A stretch of 64,000 bases of DNA from Alcaligenes faecalis (lineage in GTDB: Bacteria > Pseudomonadota > Gammaproteobacteria > Burkholderiales > Burkholderiaceae_B). Below the pieces are notes generated by a model. The model was given only the letters and a program-made list of their open reading frames with translations. It made no database searches and had not been told where the DNA came from. Below, one piece after another: positions 16,811 to 25,515 of this stretch. Position numbers and translations under genes: made by a program. The stretch is taken from assembly GCF_041521385.1 (NCBI RefSeq), contig NZ_CP168006.1:3853648-3917647 (forward strand). The letters are read 5' to 3'. Every line of letters starts with the position of its first letter. Position 1 is the stretch's first letter.

Positions 16811-17173
16811 GTGGAACGTCAAAGACAAGTATTTTTCCATTGCGCTGCCTCTACATCAGGACTAGGGCTGTCCTTATTAGTCTTGCTCCTGTCTTTGGTG
16901 TTTTTAGTGGATGGGTTTGCGAACCCGCAGCGTCAATTCGCGTTGATCAATTATGTATTTGCCGCCTTGGGTCTGTGTTTTTCTGGTTTGATTTTTGCCA
17001 TGAACCGCGCGTACGACCGTGTTTGCTGTGCTTTACCGATAGCCAGTCAGCGTATCGGTAAACGACTGGGCTGGTATCTGACAGTGCTTTACGCCATTTT
17101 GATCGGTTTGCTTGCCTTGGGTGCTGCAGGTATAGGAGCAAGGCTGCTACAAGGGCTGCATCTATTTGGTTAA
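16811..17173 (+). CDS. Hypothetical inner-membrane protein
   Basis: 120 residues with three probable membrane helices, near 18-36 (LGLSLLVLLLSLVFLVDGF), 44-62 (LINYVFAALGLCFSGLIFAM) and 90-112 (LTVLYAILIGLLALGAAGIG). I do not recognise a family. The reading begins with GTG and has no clear ribosome site, so the start is uncertain. It follows the OstA-like gene by 45 bp and ends just before a strong stem-loop. Confidence 0.5.
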   Translation: MERQRQVFFHCAASTSGLGLSLLVLLLSLVFLVDGFANPQRQFALINYVFAALGLCFSGLIFAMNRAYDRVCCALPIASQRIGKRLGWYLTVLYAILIGLLALGAAGIGARLLQGLHLFG

Positions 17174-17188
17174 GGCAAGCGCCAGATC

Positions 17189-17212
17189 AGGCCCACCCGG
17201 CACGCCGGGTGG
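17189..17212. terminator. GC-rich stem-loop between convergent genes
   Basis: GCCCACCCGG (17189-17198), loop CACG, CCGGGTGGGC (17203-17212). It separates the membrane-protein gene from the converging dmpR; the following T content is modest. Confidence 0.7.
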
Positions 17213-17242
17213 GCGGTTTGGTACCGGTGCGCCTGGTGGTGT

Positions 17243-18958
17243 TTACGCTGGCATAGCCACTTTTTTAAGCCTGTATGCCAGCGCAGGCCGTGTTAGCCCC
17301 AGCCTGCGTGCGGCTTCTGAAATATTCCCGTTCGTTTTTTTCAAGGTCAGCTGGATGATTTGTTCTTCCAGATCATCCAGATTGAAGGGGGTTTCCAGCA
17401 GATGCTCCAGATATTGCGTCTGGTTCGCGCTGAAACAGGGCTCCTTCGCCATAAAACCTTGCGTGTTCAGACTGCTCAGATACTGCAAGGCGCTTTTCTG
17501 CTGCGGGAACAGGTGGTGGGTTTCGATTTCATGATTGTGTTCGGTCAGGATGACGCCACGCTCGATCATGTTCTCGAACTCGCGGATATTGCCCGGCCAG
17601 TCGTATTGCATCAGCAATTCCCGGCTGCGGTCACTCACGCCCAGCACGTGCTTTTTGTACATGCTGGAGTATTTGTTCAGAAAGTATTCGGTCAGCAGTG
17701 GAATGTCTTCCTTGCGCTCACGCAGTGGCGGGATGTGGATGGGAAAGACGTTCAGGCGGTAGTACAGGTCGGCACGGAAGGTGCCTTTTTGTACGGCCTC
17801 GGCCAGATCCTCGTTGGTGGCGGCCACGACACGCACGTCGATATGGCGGATGTTCTCATCACCCACGCGCTCCAGCTCCTGTTCCTGCAAAACACGAAGC
17901 AGGGCGGCTTGGGACCGTGGCGACAGTTCTACGATCTCATCCAGAAAAATGGTGCCGCTCTGGGCACGCTCAAAACGACCGGGGCGGGATTTATGCGCGC
18001 CGGTATATGCGCCTTTTTCCACACCAAACAGCTCTGATTCAATCAGCTCCGGGGGAATGGACGCACAGTTCACCGCAATAAAGGGCTGATCCGCCCGGTC
18101 GCTGGCGGCGTGCAGGCCGCGCGCGAAGGCTTCTTTCCCCACGCCGGTTTCTCCCAGCAGCAGCACGGAGACTTTGCTTTGCGCCGCCTTTTCCAGCAGA
18201 TGACAGGCGGCTTGGTAAGCGGCGGACTGACCAATGGAGTTGGGCAAGGTGAAGTTGGCGCTGGAGTGCTTGAACTCCTGTTCGCGCAACTTCACCAGCT
18301 CACATCGCAAGGCAAACAGTTCGTCCTGGACCGGGTCGGGCAGCATGAAGCGGTCAATCTCGGGGTCATCCTCCTCCCATTCCTCGGCAGGCTTGCCCAC
18401 GATCTTGCAGTGGCTATGGCCCATGGCGCCGCATTGGGTTTCTTTGTAGATGATGCTCTTGCCCATATAGAAGCTGGTGTAGCCACTGGCATAGCCCAGC
18501 AAGCTCCAACAGACCGGCTCGCTGGATTGGCCGTGCTCTTTCTGGTGATTGCTGACTTCATAGGAGTCAAACCAGTCAAATTCGCCGTAATACCGGCCAG
18601 CATCGCGATCAAAGGTCAGCGAAGTAGGCACGACTTTGACCATACCGCGGATGGTGTGCATTTGCGGGCCGGCCAGAAAGGTCTCTTTCAATGACAGGTC
18701 CGGGCGCACTTTTTGTGATACTTCGGCATCCTTCATGCCAGCGTGGTAGCCAAAGCGCATCAGAAAGTATTTGGCGCGCTCGCTGCCTAAAGAGGCAATC
18801 AGCTCCTTGCGAAGCTGGCCAAAACCGCTGGCGTGCAGCAAGAGCATGCGTTGCTCGCCAAACCAGATTTTGCCTTCCCGCGCATCAAAGCGAATGGCGT
18901 CGATCAGGTCCTGACTTAATGGCAGTGTGAGTTCAGTAGCCCCCATGGCTGTCTCCAT
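17243..18958 (-). CDS. dmpR: Phenol-responsive sigma-54 activator, DmpR/MopR type
   Basis: 571-residue activator of phenol hydroxylase genes. The sensor domain (1-205) keeps the residues known in MopR with the same spacing: phenol contacts His101 and Trp129 (28 apart), and the zinc ligands Cys150, Glu173, Cys176 and Cys184. A short linker leads to the AAA+ domain, with Walker A GETGVGKE (269-276) and the sigma-54 contact loop GAYTGA (316-321; Tyr in place of the usual Phe). A Fis-type helix-turn-helix closes the protein ([20 protein letters not shown]). It is transcribed away from dmpKLMNOP, whose control region holds a matching activator site. Confidence 0.96.
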   Translation of the reverse strand: METAMGATELTLPLSQDLIDAIRFDAREGKIWFGEQRMLLLHASGFGQLRKELIASLGSERAKYFLMRFGYHAGMKDAEVSQKVRPDLSLKETFLAGPQMHTIRGMVKVVPTSLTFDRDAGRYYGEFDWFDSYEVSNHQKEHGQSSEPVCWSLLGYASGYTSFYMGKSIIYKETQCGAMGHSHCKIVGKPAEEWEEDDPEIDRFMLPDPVQDELFALRCELVKLREQEFKHSSANFTLPNSIGQSAAYQAACHLLEKAAQSKVSVLLLGETGVGKEAFARGLHAASDRADQPFIAVNCASIPPELIESELFGVEKGAYTGAHKSRPGRFERAQSGTIFLDEIVELSPRSQAALLRVLQEQELERVGDENIRHIDVRVVAATNEDLAEAVQKGTFRADLYYRLNVFPIHIPPLRERKEDIPLLTEYFLNKYSSMYKKHVLGVSDRSRELLMQYDWPGNIREFENMIERGVILTEHNHEIETHHLFPQQKSALQYLSSLNTQGFMAKEPCFSANQTQYLEHLLETPFNLDDLEEQIIQLTLKKTNGNISEAARRLGLTRPALAYRLKKVAMPA

Positions 18959-19118
18959 CTGTTGTTTCTTATTGTGGTTTTGGGTGTTTTAAAAATCAGT
19001 ATGCCGCCTGTCTTTCGGGCGACTCAAGGAAAACAGAATAGTGTCCAGAGGACGGATAAAACGGTTTTTTCTAGGGCTTTACCCTAGCTCAGCATTTGAT
19101 GAAAACGGCGCTAAGCAC

Positions 19119-19134
19119 TTGATCAAATGATCAA
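19119..19134 (+). promoter_or_regulatory. DmpR/XylR-type upstream activating site
   Basis: The palindrome TTGATCAAATGATCAA differs at one central base from the XylR/DmpR consensus TTGATCAATTGATCAA. It lies about 100 bp before the -24 element, typical for this class. A partial second site (TTTGATGAAAACG) begins near 19095. Confidence 0.88.
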
Positions 19135-19230
19135 TTTTCTATTCAGGCCGCCAGCCAACAGCGCATGGTATCTGGCTCTGACTCTTCCTATCTCTTTAAT
19201 CCTAAAGGGTTAAATTCTTCAAATGTAAAG

Positions 19231-19247
19231 TTGGCACGCGGTTTGCT
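19231..19247 (+). promoter_or_regulatory. Sigma-54 promoter of dmpKLMNOP
   Basis: TTGGCACGCGGTTTGCT fits the -24/-12 consensus TGGCAC-N5-TTGCW exactly (TGGCAC 19232-19237, TTGCT 19243-19247). Expected start near 19258, about 40 bp before dmpK. Confidence 0.95.
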
Positions 19248-19297
19248 ATGGACAGGCTGTGGACACTCATGCAACAGCTTGATCAGGAGGAGAACCG

Positions 19298-19570
19298 ATG
19301 TCAGACACGAGCTTGCCCACGTTGACAAAGTACGTACGCGTACGCAGTCCGGCTAATGCCCGCTTTGTGGAATTTGATTTTGCGATTGGCCAGGCGGACC
19401 TGTTTGTGGAATTGGTCATGCCGCCAGCGGCATTTGAGCAGTTTTGCCTGCAGAACAATGTCCAGCCCATGAGCGAAGAGCAAATGCGGGTCAATGACGA
19501 GAACGAAGAAAAATGGCGTTTTGGTTATGACACTTTGGTCGGTAACAGCCGCCAGGCTGAAGCCCAGTAG
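19298..19570 (+). CDS. dmpK: Phenol hydroxylase subunit P0
   Basis: 90-residue subunit of the multicomponent phenol hydroxylase. In the Pseudomonas dmp system DmpK is not part of the active enzyme but is needed for its assembly, probably for iron loading. The family core is clear (KYVRVRSPANARFVEFDFAI and VMPPAAFEQFCLQNNV). It is the first gene of the operon, with a strong AGGAGGAG site and the sigma-54 promoter 50 bp upstream. Confidence 0.93.
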   Translation: MSDTSLPTLTKYVRVRSPANARFVEFDFAIGQADLFVELVMPPAAFEQFCLQNNVQPMSEEQMRVNDENEEKWRFGYDTLVGNSRQAEAQ

Positions 19571-19593
19571 GTTTTATTCAGGAGAACAAGAGG

Positions 19594-20601
19594 ATGACAT
19601 TAGAAATTAAAACGGCCAGTTTGCAGCCCGTGCGGCAAACCTTCGCCAACGTGGCCCGCCGCTTTGGTGAAAAGCCGGCTACCCGCTACCAGGAAGCAAC
19701 ATACGACGCCCAGGCAACGGCCAACTTTCATTACCGGCCCCTGTGGATGCCGGACAAGACCCTGAACGACCCTACACACACTGCCATTCAGATGAAGGAC
19801 TGGTATGTGTTCCGTGACCCACGCCAGTTCTACTACGGCGCTTACGTGCAGAACCGTGCTCGCATGCAGGAATCGGCTGAAACCAATTACGGCTTTTTTG
19901 AAAAGCGCGAGCTGGCCCAATACCTGAGCGAGGACGTCAAAGCCAAGGTCACCCGCCTGCTGCTGCCTTTGCGTCACATCGAGCAAACCGCGAACCTGAA
20001 TTTCATGTCCGGCTCGGCCTACGGTTATGGCACCACCATTACCCAAGCCTGTCTCTATGCCGGAATGGACTCGTTGGGTATGGCGCAGTACGTCTCCCGT
20101 ATTGGCCTGCTGATTGATGGCAATAGCGCCGATTCCCTGAGCCAGGCCAAAGACGCCTGGATGCAGGATGCGGCCTGGCAAGGTCTGCGCGCCTTGTGCG
20201 AAAAAACGCTGGTCCAGAAAGACTGGTTTGAACTGCTGCTGGTGCAGTCCTTGCTGATCAACACCGTGGTGCATCACGTGGTGTATCAGGGTTTGGTGGC
20301 GGATCTGGCCAAGGAGGGCGGCCGCGATCTGGATATGCTGCTGGAGTTCATGCTGGAGTGCCATAAAGACCTGTCCAACTGGAGCGATAGCGTCTTCAAG
20401 ATTGCGGCTGCTGAAAGCGAGGAAAACAAGCAGCAACTGCAAAACTGGCTGAATCAGTGGTTGCCGCAAGTGCAAGCCGCCTTCATGCCCTATATCCAGG
20501 CTGCCTTTGCCGACCAGGCTGATCAAGTCTGGACACAAGCGCAGGAAACCATTGCCAAACGCGTCACGAAAGCAGGCCTGAGCCTGGGTGGAGAAGCCTG
20601 A
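19594..20601 (+). CDS. dmpL: Phenol hydroxylase oxygenase subunit P1 (beta)
   Basis: 335-residue beta subunit of the diiron oxygenase. It has the ferritin-like helical fold without iron ligands and supports the alpha subunit in the dimer of heterotrimers. Typical segments are YRPLWMPDKTLNDPTHTAI, DWYVFRDPRQFYYGAYVQNR and TQACLYAGMDSLGMAQYVS. The GGAG ribosome site is intact, and its TGA shares a base with the dmpM ATG (TGATG). Confidence 0.95.
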   Translation: MTLEIKTASLQPVRQTFANVARRFGEKPATRYQEATYDAQATANFHYRPLWMPDKTLNDPTHTAIQMKDWYVFRDPRQFYYGAYVQNRARMQESAETNYGFFEKRELAQYLSEDVKAKVTRLLLPLRHIEQTANLNFMSGSAYGYGTTITQACLYAGMDSLGMAQYVSRIGLLIDGNSADSLSQAKDAWMQDAAWQGLRALCEKTLVQKDWFELLLVQSLLINTVVHHVVYQGLVADLAKEGGRDLDMLLEFMLECHKDLSNWSDSVFKIAAAESEENKQQLQNWLNQWLPQVQAAFMPYIQAAFADQADQVWTQAQETIAKRVTKAGLSLGGEA

Positions 20602-20873
20602 TGACATCCAAGGTTTATATCGGTCTGCAAGATAACGACATGTCGCGCTACATCGTCGAGGCCATCGAAGAAGACAACCCGGACGCCACGGTGATTTATC
20701 AGCCAGCCATGATTCGCATTGAGTGCGTGGGCCAGTTGACCGTCAAGCGCGAGACCGTGGAAGAAAAGTATGGACAGCAGTGGGACATGCAGGAGCTGCA
20801 TCTGAATCTGATCACCTTGGGTGGCAACGTGGATGAAGATGAAGACCGCTTGTTTTTGCACTGGAACAGCTAA
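20601..20873 (+). CDS. dmpM: Phenol hydroxylase regulatory subunit P2
   Basis: 90-residue cofactorless effector protein of the MmoB/DmpM family. It binds the oxygenase and tunes access and turnover at the diiron site. The sequence runs through KVYIGLQDNDMSRYIVEAIE, PAMIRIECVGQLTVKRETVE and a C-terminal WDMQELHLNLITLGGN. Start overlaps the dmpL stop by one base. Confidence 0.95.
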   Translation: MTSKVYIGLQDNDMSRYIVEAIEEDNPDATVIYQPAMIRIECVGQLTVKRETVEEKYGQQWDMQELHLNLITLGGNVDEDEDRLFLHWNS

Positions 20874-20891
20874 ATCAGAAAAGGGGGCAAT

Positions 20892-22397
20892 ATGGCCACG
20901 AAAAAACTAAATATCAAAGACAAATATCGCTATTTGACGCGTGATCTGGACTGGGAATTCAGCTACCAGGATCGCAAGGACGCCTTCCCCTACGAGGAGT
21001 TCGAGGGCATCAAGATTACCGATTGGTCCAAATGGGAAGATCCGTTCCGTCTGACAATGGACGCGTACTGGAAGTACCAGGCCGAAAAAGAAAAGAAGCT
21101 GTACGCCATTTTTGATGCCTTCGCGCAGAATAATGGCCAGATGAATATTTCCGATCCGCGTTACCTGAACGCGATCAAGGTGTTCCTGACCGCGGTGACC
21201 CCGTTGGAGTACCAGGCTTATCAGGGCTACTCCCATGTGGGCCGTCAATTCAGCGGCATCGGCGCACGTATTGCGTGCCAGATGCAGTCGATTGACGAGC
21301 TGCGTCACGTCCAGACGCAGGTTCACGCCATGAGCCATTACAACAAGTTTTTCAATGGCTTCCAGGACTGGAGCCATATGCACGACCGCGTCTGGTACCT
21401 GTCCGTGCCCAAGTCCTTTTTTGAAGATGCCCGTGCTGCTGGTCCCTTCGAGTTCCTGCTGGCAATCAGCTTCTCCTTCGAGTACGTGCTGACCAACCTG
21501 CTGTTTGTGCCCTTCATGTCGGGCGCGGCTTACAACGGCGATATGGCCACGGTGACTTTCGGCTTCAGCTCGCAGTCTGACGAAGCACGCCACATGACGC
21601 TGGGCCTGGAAGTGATCAAGTTCCTGTTGGAGCAGCACGAGGACAACGTACCTATCGTTCAGCAGTGGATCGACAAGTGGTTCTGGCGTGGTACCCGTTT
21701 GCTGTCCGTGGTCGGCATGATGATGGACTATATGTTGCCCAACAAGGTCATGTCCTGGAAAGAAGCTTGGGAGGTTTATTTCGAGCAGGCTGGTGGTGCT
21801 CTGTTCAAGGATCTGGCTCGCTACGGCATTCGTATGCCCAAGTACAGCGAAGTGATCGAGAAAGAGAAAGAGCACATCTCGCACCAGGCCTGGTGGATTT
21901 TCTACAACTTCGGTCACGCTGCTGGTTTCCACACCTGGATCCCCAGCGACGAGGAACTGGATTGGCTCAGCGCCAAGTACCCCGACACCTTCGACAAGTA
22001 CTACCGCCCACGCTGGGAAATGGCCAAGAAAATGGAAGCCGAAGGCAAGCGCTTCTACTCCAGCGGTCTGCCCCAGCTGTGCCAGGTATGTCAGGTGCCC
22101 ATGACCTTTACCGACATGGAAAAACCCGACGAAATTACCTACCGCCAAAGCCAGTACAAGGGCGAGCGTTACCACACCTGCTCGGACGGCTGCCGCGACA
22201 TTTTCGAGCACGAGCCTGAAAAGTACATCCAGGCCTGGCTGCCGGTGAACCAGATCCTGCAAGGCGGTTGCGGTGGCCCCGAATTGGAGAAGATCCTGAG
22301 CGACTACTACCAACTGAACGTGGGTGTCGACAATATGGACTTCAAGGGCTCGGTGGACGAGGCACGCTGGAACGAATGGAAAGGAGTGACGGCCTAG
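20892..22397 (+). CDS. dmpN: Phenol hydroxylase oxygenase subunit P3 (alpha, diiron)
   Basis: 501-residue catalytic subunit that hydroxylates phenol to catechol using O2. All six diiron ligands fit the family pattern: Glu106 (PLEYQAY), Glu136 and His139 (SIDELRH), Glu197 (FEYVL), Glu231 and His234 (SDEARH). A C-terminal domain (about 390-450) has cysteine pairs (CQVCQVPM, HTCSDGC), the YHS-like zinc region typical of this subunit. The length is usual. A strong hairpin lies between this gene and dmpO. Confidence 0.96.
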   Translation: MATKKLNIKDKYRYLTRDLDWEFSYQDRKDAFPYEEFEGIKITDWSKWEDPFRLTMDAYWKYQAEKEKKLYAIFDAFAQNNGQMNISDPRYLNAIKVFLTAVTPLEYQAYQGYSHVGRQFSGIGARIACQMQSIDELRHVQTQVHAMSHYNKFFNGFQDWSHMHDRVWYLSVPKSFFEDARAAGPFEFLLAISFSFEYVLTNLLFVPFMSGAAYNGDMATVTFGFSSQSDEARHMTLGLEVIKFLLEQHEDNVPIVQQWIDKWFWRGTRLLSVVGMMMDYMLPNKVMSWKEAWEVYFEQAGGALFKDLARYGIRMPKYSEVIEKEKEHISHQAWWIFYNFGHAAGFHTWIPSDEELDWLSAKYPDTFDKYYRPRWEMAKKMEAEGKRFYSSGLPQLCQVCQVPMTFTDMEKPDEITYRQSQYKGERYHTCSDGCRDIFEHEPEKYIQAWLPVNQILQGGCGGPELEKILSDYYQLNVGVDNMDFKGSVDEARWNEWKGVTA

Positions 22398-22412
22398 TCA
22401 CACGAGAAAAAG

Positions 22413-22436
22413 GGCAGTGCCTCGGTAGGCACTGCC
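22413..22436 (+). repeat. Stem-loop between dmpN and dmpO
   Basis: GGCAGTGCC (22413-22421), loop TCGGTA, GGCACTGCC (22428-22436). No T run follows; it may protect the 3' end of the oxygenase part of the message from decay, giving more P1-P3 than P4-P5. Confidence 0.75.
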
Positions 22437-22462
22437 ACTACCTATAAAAATTGGAGATCAAT

Positions 22463-22825
22463 ATGGCAGTTACTGCAATTACCCCGGACTACCAAGGCTA
22501 TGCGCGCGACCAGCAGTCGCACTATGGCGACAGCATGTTGCTGTATATAGGCTGGGACGAGCACCTTTTGTTCTGCTCGGCCAAGGCCTTTCTGGTTCAG
22601 CCCGAGATGACCGTGTCTCAGATGATCCAGCAACTGTTGCCTGCCGGCTTTGCCCAGCACCCTGACTTTGAGCAGATCGAATGGAGCAAGGTGCAATGGA
22701 ATCTGAATGGCGAAGCGGTCGAACTGAATCCTGATGACACCTTGGGTGCCAAGGGTTTCGATCACAAATCCTTGTTGCGTTTCAAAACCCCTGGCCTGAA
22801 TGGCTACAAGGGTACAGGCGTATAA
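22463..22825 (+). CDS. dmpO: Phenol hydroxylase subunit P4
   Basis: 120-residue subunit required for full activity of the enzyme; its exact role is unclear. The sequence matches the family: TAITPDYQGYARDQQ, YIGWDEHLLFCSAKAF and QLLPAGFAQHPDFEQIEWSK. I chose ATG 22463 because GGAGA ends 5 bp upstream. It is followed closely by dmpP. Confidence 0.93.
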   Translation: MAVTAITPDYQGYARDQQSHYGDSMLLYIGWDEHLLFCSAKAFLVQPEMTVSQMIQQLLPAGFAQHPDFEQIEWSKVQWNLNGEAVELNPDDTLGAKGFDHKSLLRFKTPGLNGYKGTGV

Positions 22826-22840
22826 GAGGCGGAGGCAGCA

Positions 22841-23902
22841 ATGACGTATCAGGTAACCGTAGAACCCACAGGTGATGTGGTAGAGGTGGAAGATGGACAA
22901 ACCTTGTTGGACGCTGCGTTGCGACAAGGGGTTTGGTTGCCTTTTGCCTGTGGACATGGCACGTGTGGCACCTGCAAGGTGCAGGTGCTGGAAGGCTATG
23001 CAGACGCAGGCGATGCGTCCAGCTTTGCCCTGATGGATTCGGAGCGGGACGAAGGCAAGCTGCTGGCTTGCTGCTGCCTGCCCGAATCCGATATGGTCAT
23101 CGAGGCCGACGTGGACGTGGACCCGGATTTCCAAGGCCTGCCCGTCGAGGATTATCAGGGCAAGGTTGTCCTGATTGAAGACTTGTCGCCCACGATCAAG
23201 CACATTCGTCTGGAACTGGATCGTCCGATGGCGTTCCAGGCCGGGCAGTACATCAACCTGCATGTGCCGTCCATCGACAGTACCCGTGCTTTCTCCATTG
23301 CGAATCCGCCGTCCATGAGCGGCATTATTGATTTGCACGTACGCAAGGTAGAAGGGGGCGCAGGCACGACCTGGCTTCATGATGAACTGCAAGTGGGGCA
23401 GTCTCTGGATGTGTCCGGCCCTTATGGTCAGTTCTTTGTGCGCAAGTCCGACCCGCAAGGCGCGATTTTCATCGCCGGCGGCTCGGGCCTGTCCAGCCCC
23501 GAATCCATGATTATGGATTTGCTGGAAGAGGGCGATACCCGTCCTATCTATCTGTTCCAGGGTGCGCGCAATAAAGCCGAGCTGTATCACGCGGATCATT
23601 TCTATCAACTGGCCGAAAAGCACGACAATTTCCACTACATTCCGGCCTTGAATGCACCTTTGCCGGATGATGCCTGGGAAGGTTTTGTGGGCTTTGTGCA
23701 TGAAGCCGTGGGTCAGTTCTTTGAGCAACGTTGTTCAGGCAATAAAGCCTATTTGTGCGGCCCGCCTCCCATGATTGAAGCGGCGATTTCCACCCTGATG
23801 CAAAGCCGCCTCTTCGAGCGCGATATTCACATGGAACAATTCCTGACAGCCGCGGATGGTGCAACCGGCAAGGTACGCTCAGCGCTGTTCAAGCGTATCT
23901 AA
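22841..23902 (+). CDS. dmpP: Phenol hydroxylase reductase P5 (FAD, [2Fe-2S])
   Basis: 353-residue reductase that passes electrons from NADH to the P3 diiron centre. An N-terminal plant-type ferredoxin domain shows the cluster ligands in FACGHGTCGTCKVQ (with a fourth Cys in LLACCCLPES). An FAD domain follows (TRAFSIANPPS), then an NAD domain (FIAGGSGLSSPESM and CGPPPMIEAA). It ends the operon; a strong terminator lies at about 23982-24023. Confidence 0.96.
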   Translation: MTYQVTVEPTGDVVEVEDGQTLLDAALRQGVWLPFACGHGTCGTCKVQVLEGYADAGDASSFALMDSERDEGKLLACCCLPESDMVIEADVDVDPDFQGLPVEDYQGKVVLIEDLSPTIKHIRLELDRPMAFQAGQYINLHVPSIDSTRAFSIANPPSMSGIIDLHVRKVEGGAGTTWLHDELQVGQSLDVSGPYGQFFVRKSDPQGAIFIAGGSGLSSPESMIMDLLEEGDTRPIYLFQGARNKAELYHADHFYQLAEKHDNFHYIPALNAPLPDDAWEGFVGFVHEAVGQFFEQRCSGNKAYLCGPPPMIEAAISTLMQSRLFERDIHMEQFLTAADGATGKVRSALFKRI

Positions 23903-23981
23903 GCGGTTTTAACTGACTGCCGACCAGACTTTTTTCAGTGAAAAGATCTGCGGCTGGTGGTCGTGAACGCCGCAGCTTTCT

Positions 23982-24023
23982 GGCCTTGCAAGACGCGTTA
24001 ACGACGCTTTGCAGGGCCTTTTT
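23982..24023 (+). terminator. Terminator of the phenol hydroxylase operon
   Basis: GGCCTTGCAA (23982-23991) pairs with TTTGCAGGGCC (24008-24018) around a GACGCGTTAACG loop, followed by TTTTT. A smaller stem (CTGCGGC/GCCGCAG, 23948-23975) precedes it. Confidence 0.85.
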
Positions 24024-24088
24024 GTATTAGTCGGTGGCAGCTTTGCCGTCTGACCGTATCAGCGCAAGCAGCCGAGGCAGAAGGTTTC

Positions 24089-24129
24089 GCTGCAAGCCTG
24101 AGCAGGCCAGTTGCCCATAGGCTTGCAGC
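24089..24129 (-). terminator. Stem-loop after the benM stop
   Basis: GCTGCAAGCCT (24089-24099) and AGGCTTGCAGC (24119-24129) are a perfect 11-bp inverted repeat starting 3 bp after the benM stop on the minus strand. The T tract is weak. Confidence 0.6.
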
Positions 24130-24131
24130 CA

Positions 24132-25070
24132 TCAACAGGATGGCGGCCCGTTGCTAAAGGCGCTGTGCCCTGGAATTAGCCAGGGTGGTTTTTCCGCATA
24201 CATCTCTTCAATAAACGCATGCATCTGAGCGATGTACCAGGAGTTGTCGTTTTTTCTGTGGCTGAAAATAATGGGCGAGGTTACTTTCTCGTCGTCAATC
24301 AGTCGGTACACCAGATCGCTGCGTATCTGGGCGGCGGAAGGAATCAGGCACAAACCCACGCCGCCTGCGACCAGTCCCATGGCCGTTTGCAGTTCCTTAA
24401 CCTCGTGTACTTCGGAGGGGAAAACGGCGTTGTCGTGCAGAATGTTCAATACATGATCGGCAAAGCTGGGCCGTGGAGACTTGGGATACACAATAAAGGC
24501 GTGATCAGCGATGACTTGCAAGGACACTGGCCCCCGGTCCTTGGCCAAGTCAATCTTGGGCGGGATCGCCAGCACCAGGCGTTCTTCACGCAGAACGGTG
24601 CGACAGACCGCGCTGTCATGAATACGCACACGTCCAAAAGCAATATCAATGCGTCCGGCGCGCAAGGCGGCAATTTGCTGGCTGGAGGTCAGCTCCAGAA
24701 AGTGAAAGCGGATATCCGGGTAGGCGTGGCGGAACTTCTGGATCAGGATGGGCAGGCCACCGTACAAGGTGGAGGCCACAAAGCCAATTGATAATTGCGG
24801 GCGCTGGTTCAGACCGACTTCAGTGGTCGCCGCCTTCATCACTTCCACACGATTGAGCAATTGCAGGGATTGCTCGTAAAAAATGCGGCCTGCCTCGGTC
24901 AGTTGCAGGGGGCGGCTCTCACGTGATAGCAGCAGCACATTGAGTTCTTGTTCCAACAACTGGATCTGCCTGCTGAGTGCAGGTTGGGCGATGTGTAATT
25001 GTTCGGCAGCACGAGTGAAATTACGCGCTTTGGCGACCGCAACAAAATAGCGGATTTGTTTCAAGTCCAT
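24132..25070 (-). CDS. benM: LysR-type regulator of benzoate genes, BenM/CatM group
   Basis: 312-residue LysR activator. The helix-turn-helix opens the protein (MDLKQIRYFVAVAKARNFTR, AAEQLHIAQPALSRQIQLLE). The effector domain closely follows BenM/CatM: SIGFVASTLYGGLP, ALRAGRIDIAFGRVRIHD, YPKSPRPSFADHVLNIL and EVKELQTAMGLVAGGVG. In Acinetobacter such proteins respond to benzoate and/or cis,cis-muconate. Divergent placement next to benABCD supports that role here. I chose ATG 25070, where the family begins; a longer reading to 25139 adds 23 unconserved residues. Confidence 0.9.
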   Translation of the reverse strand: MDLKQIRYFVAVAKARNFTRAAEQLHIAQPALSRQIQLLEQELNVLLLSRESRPLQLTEAGRIFYEQSLQLLNRVEVMKAATTEVGLNQRPQLSIGFVASTLYGGLPILIQKFRHAYPDIRFHFLELTSSQQIAALRAGRIDIAFGRVRIHDSAVCRTVLREERLVLAIPPKIDLAKDRGPVSLQVIADHAFIVYPKSPRPSFADHVLNILHDNAVFPSEVHEVKELQTAMGLVAGGVGLCLIPSAAQIRSDLVYRLIDDEKVTSPIIFSHRKNDNSWYIAQMHAFIEEMYAEKPPWLIPGHSAFSNGPPSC

Positions 25071-25515
25071 GCCTGTGGTCCAGGTCCAGAAAATCCGGAC
25101 CAATATATCACCTATCTCGACCATCCAAGCTTCAAGCATATACCCGACAAGCTCTAGGGTTAACGATAGGTTTTGTTTTTGTTTTTCTTCAAGGTGTTGA
25201 TTTTATTCATAAAAAAACAAACTATAGTATTTTGCTATGAAGCGGGACCAATATGGTATTGGAAGGCTGCCACTCCAAAGACTGTAATGAAAGCCATGCA
25301 GAACAGCCCAGGGTTTTTAGATAAAAAGGGCTGGGCAATATCAGCCCGATGGTGTCCCTGTCGGGTTTGAATCAGGCTCAAGGTTAAGCCAGCAATACGC
25401 TGCCACGAGTCAGTCCGGTCTCAATCCGGAGCGATTTTTCTTTTCTATCACGCGTACTTGCTATGCCTTCAAGGGCATGGGCAGGGACGGCTGCCACTCT
25501 CATAAAGGCCACATC
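25071..25515. promoter_or_regulatory. benM-benA divergent control region
   Basis: 445 bp with no credible gene. It holds a LysR-type box ATAG-N7-CTAT at 25224-25238 and a perfect dyad CCAATA-TGG-TATTGG at 25248-25262, both in the AT-rich part where a ben promoter would sit. BenM sites in Acinetobacter have the form ATAC-N7-GTAT, so the first box is related but not identical. The remaining 250 bp up to benA shows no further structure. Confidence 0.55.

Noticed and set aside
20907..22313. 468-codon minus-strand frame opposite dmpN
   Set aside because: Shadow of dmpN with implausible composition.
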